Positions 35,360 to 46,400 of a stretch of DNA of 64,000 nucleotides are shown in pieces (the first letter of the stretch is position 1; every line of letters begins with the position of its first letter). The position numbers and the translations under genes were made by a program. A model generated the notes under the pieces. That model had not been told where the DNA came from. It saw only the letters and a program-made list of their open reading frames with translations, and made no database searches. The stretch is from Bifiguratus adelaidae (taxonomy: Eukaryota; Mucoromycota; Endogonomycetes; Endogonales). Where the stretch lies: the NCBI GenBank assembly GCA_002261195.1, contig MVBO01000022.1, positions 1-64,000 of the forward strand. Reading direction: 5' to 3'.

Positions 35360-35588
35360 GTTCAAGCATATTCGCGTCCAGGAAAAAAAGAGAGGTTTGC
35401 CTCAAGTGTAAACAGAGTTCAAACAGTAATGCAAATTGCAAATGCAAACAATTAAAGACTTGCTTCAATCTAAACTGTATATACAGGGAGCCTTTATTGG
35501 ACTTGTTTTCTAAATTTTGACAAGGTAAGATGGACAGGATACGAGGGTATGTGACCATTACGTCGTCTACCAGGACAGACAGATCAGT

Positions 35589-37199
35589 CTATTTTCGGGC
35601 ACTCCACCACTTGCTCAGTTTTTCACCAGCGTATTTGGTGCTCTTGACCACGCCGGCCGTCAAGACACCTTTGATACTCTGCGTCAACGCAGGTCCTCCA
35701 ATGATGTCGCGACAGCTATCATCAATCCATTGGCCTAAGTCAGGATGCCCGGCCACGGCTTGATAAATCCTGTCCCCCATGGCTGCTTCTTGATCGCTCA
35801 TTCCCTCAAACGCTTTGGCGCCTGGTTCGCCAGAGATGCGGTAACGGGCCACTAAGCGAGTACGCAAATTGGGAGGGAGTTTCTTGACCATCAAGCCCCG
35901 GTATTTTGGATGCATGTCTTGGGCTAGGATAGGCGAATCTGATCCGTCAGGCGTGACATAGGCGACATTGGGCATATCTGACACAAGAGGTGCATACAAG
36001 CGCCTCAATTGAGGTGTTTGACTTGCAATGATGTTTTTAATCTTGTTTGGATTCTCACCGACATGCATTCGAAAGTCGCCTCGGTAAGAGATGCCAACGA
36101 TACCATCCCATAATTCTTCCTCGGTGAATGAGTCGCCTTGGCGCAGCAGTGCGACCCGAAGAGCAGAGGTCAAATTCACTTGATTAGCTAAGCGAACCCG
36201 GGCATCATCTCTGAGGATCTTGATCGGCTTGTGCATGCGCCCGGATAAATAGAGTGTTCGCCAGTCCAGCAGGTCTTGACACAGAGTATCGATGGAGACA
36301 ACACCATACTTGAGTGTCTGAACGAAAAGACAATTAGCTCAAACCAAGGAAATATGCAATCCAATGCTTACCATGCCATTGATCTTGACATATGGGTTAA
36401 AGTAAACGCCTGCACCTAGCTTGTTGTTCACGAAGCTAACTGTACTAGACCCAAGCTTGCCGAGGAAGGAGTAGTCACCGGGGCGATTTTGCAAGTTCAA
36501 ATAATGCCAGTGGCTGGGATGTGACACGCCAAAAATGAAATCAACCATGGGTTTGTTCTCCAAATCGTATCCCTTTTGAGCGAATACGCCCGAGCCATAA
36601 GCAAAGGCATAACGGATTGGCGCGGAAAACTCTGCGACAACTTGCCGAAATCGTTCCTTGACTTCCTCATCCATAGACAGGTGTTGATTCTTGCCAAAGT
36701 CTGGGGATGTTGGAATATTCGATGGCGACAAGGCAGGAGCATGCGTAGGCTTGTATCGCTGCTGTTGTTTCTGGGTCGAAGGTAATGTTTCCACAGATTC
36801 CTGAGTTTGAGGGGACATTTGGGATGACTGAGGTGATGATGCTTCTGTACGATCTACATTTGCTTGAGAGGCTGACGATGACCGGGAAGAAGGCATCGAT
36901 CTGTCCCTACCTTGACTAACACCAGAAAAAGGAGGTGGGGGTGGTGGTGATTTGCGCAAAAAATCACTTGAAGGCGTAGCCTCCGTAGCATACGACTTTC
37001 GCTGTCGTACCAACCGAGCACCCTGGTGCCTCTGACAGAAAAGTGACCGAAGGCTCCTGCACTCTGAGGCCCTGACTCCTCTTGGCAGCAATGTAGCAAA
37101 CGCTCGATACTGCGCATGGTACATTGACCGTCTCCACCATACAGTGCGGTGATAGACACTACACCGCACCGCTTGATGCATATACAGGTTCAATGACAT
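35589..37199 (-). CDS. TAM41: Mitochondrial phosphatidate cytidylyltransferase Tam41
   Basis: Exons 37199-36372 and 36317-35589, about 518 residues. The N-terminus is Arg/Ser-rich without acidic residues (MSLNLYMHQAVRCSVYHR...), a mitochondrial presequence. A Ser/Pro/Gln-rich spacer of about 80 residues precedes the catalytic region with FAYGSGVFAQKGY, VDFIFGVSHPSHWH, GAGVYFNPYV and KYGVVS. Tam41 makes CDP-diacylglycerol at the matrix side of the inner membrane for cardiolipin synthesis. The spacer makes it longer than the yeast protein (about 385). Confidence 0.94.
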
Positions 37200-37351
37200 G
37201 GTGCAAAGAGGAAGAAGGAAGCATTCAAAAGGAACTTTTGCAACATAAGCGTACGGTCACGTGTGGTATGTCAAATTTAGAAGAGCTATCATTGATGTTG
37301 GGCCAATCATATTTGAGCTCTATACAACAATTGTTTACAATGGATGACAAT

Positions 37352-40074
37352 CTATTCACATGCCCAACGACTCAACCACCAGGCACACATAAGCCAGCCT
37401 CCTATGACAGCTAATTGTGATGAGGTGAAATAGATGTCGTCGGTTAATACAAGTACCACTCGGGGGTCCCTAGATCCCGTTGTCGTATTGTCTACAGTGT
37501 CCTGCAATAAAGGTAGGCCGTTTTCTGAGTTTGGGCGAGGTTGAGATGATGAATTCGGCTTGATATCTGGATCGGCGTCAACGCTCAGATGACCTGATGT
37601 CAAACTGACCGAATGCGTAGTTGCGTTGCTTTCCGGAACCCTTTTCAAGTTGACGCCAACTTCGGGTCTCGAAGCGGCATTGGTGTCATTGGATTTCTCT
37701 CCGAGTCGCAGGCTATCGACCAAGTGACTGTTCCAGTCGCCTTCCAAGATGTGGATTGACACTGCATCGCCTTGTTCCCTCTTTTCAGGTTCGATGACCA
37801 CCTCGACAACACCGTCACCGTAGCTCCAGATGCGTAAGCATTGAGCGTGTTGCTTGCCAGCTCGCTCTGCATGTACGAGGCAGCGTTGTGCTCGGATCAC
37901 CACAGATATGCCATATCCACGTGGACACCATCCCCGACCAAGATGTATGTCGGTAAACCATCCTAGTTGCGTCAAAGCCTTGGCCGTTTCGTTCAGAGTG
38001 GCCGGGCCATCACTAAAGTGCGATCGCCTGAGTAGCCAGTCCGGTTGCTTTTCGGCAATAAAGCGCATTGTCCATATAGCAGCATGCCTTTGGCGATCGT
38101 ACTGTTCCTCTAACACTTTACCAGCGATGCGGCGAACATGAGGGGGTGTACCATATCTGGCGAGGGCTGACGCAAAGGTGTTCAAAGTGGTACCCGGTAC
38201 CTCAAAGACCTTTTGTGTGTGCGGTGCGTTTAGAATAATTTGAGTGACGCGTGTCTTGAACGGTGAATCTGGAAAGGGTCGGAACGAGAAGCCGTAGAGG
38301 GCACAATAGCCACGTGTGATGCCTGGCACCTTCGGAGTGGTCGGATCGCGCACACTTGTGGAGATGGCATGAATGACTGGCGAATTAGATTGCGTGTGGA
38401 TGGTCGTCAACAATAAAAGGTCATGTGTGCTCGTTGGTGGATGTCGTTGATCGCTTTGCAAGGACAGAAATGTGTGAACGAGGTATTCGCGTTGCGAGAA
38501 TCGTTCCTTGATTGTCGCCGATACGAAACGAGGCTCCCCTATGGTACCTGTCAATGAGACTAGGATGTAATCAAGGCTTCTCCTACTTACAAAAACTCCG
38601 CAATCCAAAGCACATGACCCAACTGCACAATTCTTCGGGCGACCAGCCTGTGATCATGGTGTCGCCTTTCCAAACAACGCCGGCTCCGTCAATGTGCTTG
38701 ACAAAGGTACCTGTATCGTCTTGTGACCAATCTGAGTTGTCGTCCAAAAGATATTCAAAAAGCTCCAAGGCCCTTTGTTGAGACTTTGGATGTCGGTGAG
38801 GTGGATATAGTTTCGTTTCCGGCTCCAAAGTATATGTATCTCGGCTGGGAGGGGATGATTTCGGGCGCGCAGCTAAATTCGGCGTACGGGAGGTACCTTC
38901 CCCCGATGACCTGATGGAATGGAACGATAACCTATTGGCATTCCTATGTGTTGGAGGTTGAGAATGCGGACGCGTTGGCACTGGTGTTCTTGGGGAGGCA
39001 GCAAGAGGTGGAAATCTTGGGATACGGATGTATAAGATATCGCAAATGACAGAAGACCGTATCGACTCACGTTGCTGATTGCAAAGGGATATCCCGATCT
39101 CGAACTTCTGCCGCGACCAACCCTTCGCATCGAGAACTTGGAGTCCAAGACTGCCTGACGATATCCATTGGCGCAAGACCAACAGATTGTCGCCGGATCG
39201 ACAGAATGACCGGTAGGATTGCTAACGGTTTCGATAACAATGTCTGCGGTGGGTTAGTCGTCCAGCCTTGGCCCGTCTTAGTATACAAAAGTTATAATTG
39301 ATGCCAAATCTTCCTCCCACCTTTGTTGCCGCCTTCCAATACGCAGCAAATGCGGACACCTTTTCCGCCTTCGACAAGTTCCATAGACCAGCCTTGAAAG
39401 TCAACGTGTCCTCGCAGGATTCCTTTCACTTTCGGGTAGGACGAGTGATCTATTGAGACGCTTGCAAAGTAAGTTCTGGGTTGAGGCATTGATACCGTCC
39501 GATGACTCTCGCAAAGGACGTAATCAACGTGCCTTGCACGGCAAGCACTATTTCAATCGTGAGACGTGCATTTGATAGAGGAAACGGCCATCTTACCCCG
39601 CGAGGGCCTTGCGTCGATGCACCTCATAAGTGAGCGACGTTTGCTGGTCGATGTTCTCAATCAAATGTTCTTCGACAAAGCTTAACGTTCCGTAAGTCCC
39701 TTATTATTGTTCCTTCGTTCCATTTCTTACCTTTCGTCCCAGATCCCTTGGTTGACGATGGCATGAAAAACATCTTCCACCGTCCCCAAATCACGTAGCA
39801 CTCCGATACCCATAACAGCCCATTTACTCTGCGATCTCGTCCGTCCTTGCGCATCAATTTGGCGCTGATAGACCACAATGCCCGATGGATGCTTATAAGC
39901 CCGTTGCCAACGGTCAAATGTCACATAACGATGTAGCTTGTACAGCGCATGGTTGACGAGGCTCTGATAAAGCTGATACTCATACTTCGGAGTCAAGGGA
40001 GGTTGTGAAACGGGCGAGGCGATTCTCGGGAGCGCCTGTGCTTGCCGGGAATGGATAGGAGAGTCGGAAATCAT
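37352..40074 (-). CDS. START-domain lipid-binding protein, two START-like regions and a C-terminal hydrophobic tail
   Basis: Exons downward: about 40074-39731, 39680-39597, 39547-39321, 39266-39071, 39015-38591 and 38538-37352, roughly 820 residues. The first START region runs from WQRAYKHPSGIVVYQRQ through GTVEDVFHAIVNQGIWDER, SFVEEHLIENIDQQTSLTYE and RHVDYVLCESHR to the HSSYPKVKGILRGHV strand. A second START-like region begins at GAGVVWKGDTMITGWSPEE and includes WEPRFVSATIKERFSQREY. The protein ends with a hydrophobic SSQLAVIGGWLMCAWWLS segment, possibly a tail anchor. START domains bind sterols or phospholipids. The start at MISDSPIHSRQ (40074) is a guess; the frame stays open upstream. 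The linker exon 39266-39071 has odd composition and is less sure. Confidence 0.65.
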
Positions 40075-40436
40075 ACAGAAAACAAGAAGATGATGGAGGG
40101 ATCGGCCATCGATAGAGGGATCTCGTGAGCAAATGGGACAAGGGATGTGACAGAAGGAAACGAAGAACCTTTTCACATTGACGTCGGCGGAATGTAAGTT
40201 CAGGGCGGCGTATTGCCATTCTGGGGTTGACAGCTCAGGGAGCCTCCGGGCCTGGAAATAGGCTTGCGGTCATGGAAAGCAACAAGGAAAGCTAGACATT
40301 TTTGACTAGCGTATCAGTGTGTATCCGGATTGATGGAATGTGTGTAGATTACGTTTTTGGAACAGACGCACTGCACGCCTGTGAACGCTGCTCACTTCTC
40401 TGCAAACGCCGGACTACCATTTAAGGCATCCCCTTG
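40075..40436. other. Divergent intergenic region
   Basis: Separates the START gene and the metallophosphatase gene; no gene recognised. The 5' part may still be transcribed leader or coding sequence of the START gene, whose start is uncertain. Confidence 0.4.
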
Positions 40437-41647
40437 ATGTCGCGTCTCACTTGGTTGCTCGTCCTCTCATGTCTTGTCTCGCTTGTATGGGCGCAACGGG
40501 AACCTGTGCCGGTTCAAGAAGAGTTTCAGCTAGATAATGGAGATGGTATCCTATCGTTGCTCAAAACCGCAGTTGGCTTGGACGATAACCGGCAATCGCC
40601 AGAGTCCGAGTCACCCACTGATGCCAAGACACCAAGCCAAGAACCTCTACGGATCGTTGCGATGGGTGACTTGCATGGCAGTTACCAGAATACGGTGGAT
40701 ATCCTTCGGTATATGGGGATTGTAGATAGCGACGATAAATGGATCGGTGGAAAGACGGTCTATGTTCAGACGGCAAGTGCTCAATATGTCAGGTCGAACA
40801 CATGGGTTGCTTACACCCTTATCTAGGGTGATGTGGTGGATCGAGGACCTGATACAATCAAACTGTACGCATTGTTGCAACAATTGAAAATCGACGCCAA
40901 GTTGGCAGGTGGAGAAGTGAGTGGAGAAGCCAGTGGCTCGTCTTGTCATCTGTCAATGCTCATACTGACTCTTGCTAGGTAGTTGCGCTCCTAGGTAGGA
41001 TCTACATGGCTCATTGAGACCCAATAGCTTATAAGGACTGACAAGGCAATCATGAGATTATGAATCTCGCCGGCGATTGGCGATATGTGACAACCAGCGA
41101 CATTGAAACGTTTGGCAACAGAACTGCCCGGCAAGCGGCATTCGACATTCACACTGGCTACATCGGCACATACCTAGCTAAGCTTCCAATCTCTGCACGG
41201 GTCAACACAACCGTGTTTGTTCACGGAGGAATACACCCATCTTTCGCAGAAGGCGGCAGTGAAGGTCTCAATGCTGTCGCCAAGGGCATGCTTCCTGGAT
41301 ATGTGAAGGATCCACGGCACGGCGACACCATCGGCATATTTCATACATTAGGTCCGGTCTGGTATCGAGACTATGCATTGGAAGATGAAGACGTCATTTG
41401 TCCAGTTCTTGACGAAGCATTGCTGATGCTTGAGGCTGAACGGATGGTGATTGGGCATACAGTGCAAGCCAATGGCAGGATAGGGCATCGATGCGATGGG
41501 CGTTTGATTACGATAGATGTAGGCATAGGAGTAGCCTATGGCTCACATCAAGCTGCTTTAGAAATTATTGGTAGTGATGTTTGGGCTGTCTACGCAGGCG
41601 GTAAGAGGAGCAAGATCCAGGAACCACTTAAGCGCGATGAACTGTGA
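40437..41647 (+). CDS. Secretory-pathway calcineurin-like metallophosphatase ending RDEL
   Basis: Exons 40437-40772, 40827-40916, 40979-40994 and 41046-41647, about 347 residues. A clear signal peptide (MSRLTWLLVLSCLVSLVWA) is followed by the phosphoesterase motifs GDLHG, GDVVDRGPD, GNHE, FVHGGIHPSF and GHT, the order found in Shewanella-like phosphatases. The C-terminus is KRDEL, a KDEL-type ER-retrieval signal, so an ER-lumen phosphatase is inferred. Intron 1 starts GCAAGT and is GC-AG; the third exon is only 16 nt and encodes VVALLG across the junctions. Substrate unknown. Confidence 0.87.
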
Positions 41648-41979
41648 GTCAAAAATTGTGACGTCATAAAAACACCTTTCACGCGAAAGTCAGCCACGGA
41701 ACGCTTGTATTGGACACGCTCGCTAGAGATATCCTTTACGGCACTTCAAAGTCTGTGAGTGGATTGTGAAAGAGGTCTTTTGAGAGCGTCACTGCGAATT
41801 ACGCGTGTGCGTTTTGGACCGTGGGCCTTTTTGACATCCCACCGAGGTGCAGCTCTGTCACCAGCACTTGTACTTCAGCTGCCATCAAGACTCTATTGGC
41901 CTCGACTCGAGTTATTATTTTGCTTGCGACATCAACTACCGCCACGAATCTTGCTGCCTAGATCGACAGTTCTTTCGAC
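41648..41979. other. Intergenic, no gene seen
   Basis: Spacer between the metallophosphatase and CK2 alpha genes on the same strand; presumably holds the CK2 promoter. Confidence 0.5.
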
Positions 41980-43355
41980 ATGGCGGTTAGAAGCAAAGCC
42001 CGAGTTTACGCGAATGTGAATAGTGAGATGCCCAAGGAGTACTGGGATTATGATAATTTAGCTGTTCAGTGGGGGTAAGTCGTTGTTGGCCGGTCCAGCT
42101 GTGACAATGTTCTTTAACCTTATACCTAGTCAACAAGACAACTATGAAATCATACGAAAAGTCGGTCGGGGCAAATACTCTGAAGTATTCGAGGGAATCA
42201 ACATTGTCAATCAAATGTCATGCTGTATCAAGGTTCTTAAACCTGTCAAGAAGAAGAAGATTAAGCGGGAGATTAAGATTTTGCAAAATCTTGCTGGCGG
42301 ACAGAATATCATAGCTCTACTGGACGTTGTGAGAGATCCACAGGTATGTATCGACGAAATGCACTCAATGGCATCTTGGCAAGCCCGTGGAGACTAATAT
42401 GCATCTTTCAGAGCAAGACGCCATCCCTAATATTCGAGAATGTCAATAATACCGATTTTAAGATATTATACCCGCGACTTCAAGACTATGATATTCGTTA
42501 CTACATGTTTGAGCTGCTAAAGGTAAATGCTAACTAAACTTCACGCATGTCATGCTAACGTGTAATTCGTGGTCATAGGCACTGGACTTTTGCCATTCCA
42601 AAGGCATCATGCACAGAGATGTCAAGCCACATAATGTGATGATTGATCATGATAAGCGACAGGTATTAATTATTTTATGGTCGCTGTATTGCCCAAGCTA
42701 TCATTGACACATTTTCTATTAGCTACGTCTCATCGATTGGGGTCTTGCGGAATTCTATCACCCTGGAACCGACTATAATGTACGCGTTGCTTCAAGATAC
42801 TTTAAGGGTCCAGAACTTTTGGTCGACTTTCAGGAATATGATTACAGTCTTGACATGTGGAGTTATGGGTGCATGCTTGCGAGTATGGTATGTTGATATA
42901 CGACAATTGGTCAAGGATCCATAGACTCATGTCATACTTGTGTCTAGATTTTCCGCAAGGAGCCCTTCTTTCACGGACATGACAACTATGACCAGTTGGT
43001 CAAGATTGCCAAAGTATTAGGCACCGATGAATTGCACGCATACCTAAAGAAGTATGATATCATTCTCGATTCACAATACGACGACATCCTAGGACGCTAC
43101 CCCCGCAAACCTTGGCACAAGTTCATCACCGCTGATAATCAGAAGTTTGTAAGCGAAGAGGCCATCGATTTCCTCGACCGCTTGCTTCGATATGATCATC
43201 AAGAGCGTCTCACTCCCAAGGAATCCATGGCACAGAAATATTTTGGTATGTGTTTCGCGAAAAGTAAATATGTTCACACACCACTGACCATCCTCTCAGA
43301 GATTGTGCGGCAACGCGAGTCTCAACCTATGGCTGAAGATAATGTAACTGCTTGA
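41980..43355 (+). CDS. CKA1: Casein kinase 2 catalytic subunit alpha
   Basis: Seven exons: 41980-42074, 42130-42343, 42412-42522, 42579-42662, 42723-42887, 42948-43245 and 43300-43355, about 340 residues. The N-terminus [21 protein letters not shown] is the CK2-specific activating segment. [11 protein letters not shown], the basic substrate-binding cluster [27 protein letters not shown] and the CK2-typical DWG (instead of DFG) in [15 protein letters not shown] are all there. CK2 alpha is a constitutively active Ser/Thr kinase acting with beta subunits in nucleus and cytosol. Intact. Confidence 0.97.
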
Positions 43356-43476
43356 TTGAATGTATAAACGCTTTGCTAAAGTCCACCATACCTTTGTTCG
43401 ACGGTCAGCGCGAGCTGTCAAAAGCTGCGGCAACTCGTGACTGGATTTGCTTCTTTTCTCACTCGGTGTTTGGGTC

Positions 43477-46400
43477 ATGCGAGGAGCTCGGCCCAACCCG
43501 CAAGAGACGGACGATGACCTTTTGCGTCAACAGGAGGAGTTTCTATTGACGGGTGTGAAGCCTTCTGCCAAGGTTCATCGCCGCCAACCGCCTTCTGTGG
43601 GAGGATTTACTAGGATTGGAACACCTGTCAAAGTCGCCGACAATGCACATGTGGAGCCGATCTCAACAAGTGTTAGCGTCTCATCACAAGAAGCACTTAC
43701 GGGCTTCGGAGAAACACCAGCTGAAGCAACTAGAGGTGACCATGAGGAGATTAGCAAGCCGACAGCAACGAGACAGAGCCATTTTGCGCGCTCGGCTAGC
43801 AAATTAGAAAGTTCGGGAGCATTGGCTGCGGCGCATCGAGAGCTCTTGGAGCGCGAGAAGCAGGCCAAGGTTGAAGAGGTTACAGGTGATCCGAACGCCC
43901 CAGCCGTGAAGCGCGTTGTCGACTTCAACTCCAATCTTGGCACAGTCATGGGTCAAGTGGCGGAAAAAGATGTGGTGAAGCTGGATTTCAACCTAGGTGG
44001 CATAAGCAAGCCTCATCAAACCGGCTTCCCCGAACCAGTTCACCGAAGCGAATTTGCTCGTCGACGGGCAAAAGCGAAGATGAAGGAAGCCACCAATGGT
44101 CAAGAATCGGCGCAGGAACCAGCGACAAGAGATGTTATTGCTCCCATGGCCATCCATCAGCCCTTGACCAGCACAGGCGATGGTCATGTATCCAACGCCG
44201 ACAACATATACCAACAAATTCACGAGGAGAACATAAATCGGCTACAATCGATGTCTGATGCAGAGATTGAGCAGGAAAGAGCATCGCTCATATCTTCTCT
44301 CAATCCGGTTCTTGTACAAAAACTCATGAACAGGAAGCCCTTGGTGGAGCGAGAGGCTGCGCCATCCAGTTCGCCAACGTCAATTTCACCTAGCGGCGGT
44401 GACATCTCCAGAAATCTGACAAGCTCGCCGACGCAGAAGGCGTCAACACAAGCAAGCGAGGAGGACGACATGCCGTTCGAAATGAACAGCGATGGGGAGA
44501 TTGTCAGCATACCCAAGATGCGAAGAAGGAGTAGTGGCCACAGGTTCGAGAGTCTTTCTTCTTCTCCGAAGCCGAACCTGGCGCAGCTTGTAGAAGTGAA
44601 AGGCGAGACGGAATCAGCGGACGATCCTATTGCCATGTACAAAACATACTATCGCGACGTGCCCATCGAGAAGGAAAAACTCGAATGGATGGGTATCAAT
44701 CCCCCAAGCAAGAAGGCACCCACAAAAGGAGTCACTTCCAGTCCCCTGAGTAACGAAGTCTCTACAACACCTACCGCTTCTCCTCTTCCTTCACCCATAC
44801 CCAGCCCTGTCATGTTTTCACCTGATCCGCAACATCCAGCCTTCAATCTTCGCTTCGATTTCTATGGCGCCCTACTTGATCCAGCCTCCAAATCCGTCCC
44901 AGTGCACAAGGGCTTGCATCATCACGGGGCAAATCCTGATTTGCCTGGTTACACCATATCGGAGCTTCTACATCTGATGCGGAGTCAAGTACCTTCGCAG
45001 CGTGTCATTGCTCTCAATACCATGGGCAGAATCATTTCACGAATGAAAGCCGCAACTTATGGGGTGGAAATCTCACGCAATATTTACGAATTTTTGATTC
45101 ATCAAGCTGGTGCAGTGGTATACCTAAGGTCCTCTATCGACGATAATCATATTGCAGTTGTCGTTGCAAGCATTAACGCCTTGGCGGCGTGGATGCTGGA
45201 GGATACCGATTGCTATGGTGGTCGTTCGTATTTCTCGACCTATGGAGGTGTAATTGCTGAGGAGGATACATGGGGTGTTGACGAAAAACTACAGCCAATG
45301 ACAAGAGGCGGCGATGGTATCTGGATGCGTCCACCACACCTCTCGCGTACGCAAGTTGGGCAACAGTCGACTAGCTCGACGCTGGACGTGAAGAGTTCAA
45401 GAGCCCATGTGAATCTGGAGGATGAGGATGACGATGACGAGGAGCTGACGACAGATGGGAATCACGCTCCCACGGCGCAGGAGACCGTGATGCAACAAGC
45501 AGCTCGAGCTGAACGTAACCTAGTGTCGGCATTTGTACGCATGCACCTGTTGCAAAGGTTTCAATATTTATTGGAAACCTGGGCTCCTGGCTCGGATGGA
45601 GGTCTGAATGCAACGGCTTGTGATCTGATCATGCGGATGATTGAGCGCTGCACACGATCTTCACGATCGACAGCTGAGTTCATACTCAAGCATCATCAAC
45701 CACTCATTGACTCTGTTTGGGATTGGTCGATAAGCGAGACACAATGGCCATTGCTGGACAGAGCCGAAGACGCGAGTACGGATTCGGACACTTCACAATC
45801 GTCTGGGAATCAAACGACCATGAAGTCTCGTCGTCGCTTTCAACTTTCCAAAAAATGGCCACGATTGCTTGGCATTCGAATCATCCGCAACTTGGCCCAA
45901 ACGAGTCGGGTGTTTGCACGAGATGTGGTGGTTGGCAAAGGTTACATGGATCACCTCCTTCGCTTTTTGCTTATCTCTCCCAACTCGATGGTCCATTTGG
46001 AAGCCAAGACGCTGGCGTTTCAATTGCAAATTGAGACCCTTCGTCTGTATCACGTTTTGGCCAACTACGGTCTCGGATGCCACATCCTCAATGACATCTT
46101 TGTAAATATTCCCGGCTGGATTTCGGACGCAATCTATGATGGAGACGGCGCTACAGTGGATGTACAAGAACTTCGGTTACGATCATGGCACAAGCGGCGA
46201 GCCATTGTCACATTGACTCTTCTGGAATCTTACGTACATAACGCGGCAGATAATCATCGAACCGAACCGGAGCATGGCATTTCGTGGGCTCAGCCTACCT
46301 CATTCCTCTCCAGTGTTGCTGAAGGAATCGATGTGTGGGTGCGGCATTGCGGCGAAAACAATGGCGCCTACTTCCTTGTGGATGTCTCATTGCTTGCGAG

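Noticed and set aside
45371-46167. Several minus-strand frames inside RPAP1
   Set aside because: Antisense shadows of a long conserved coding frame; no independent features.
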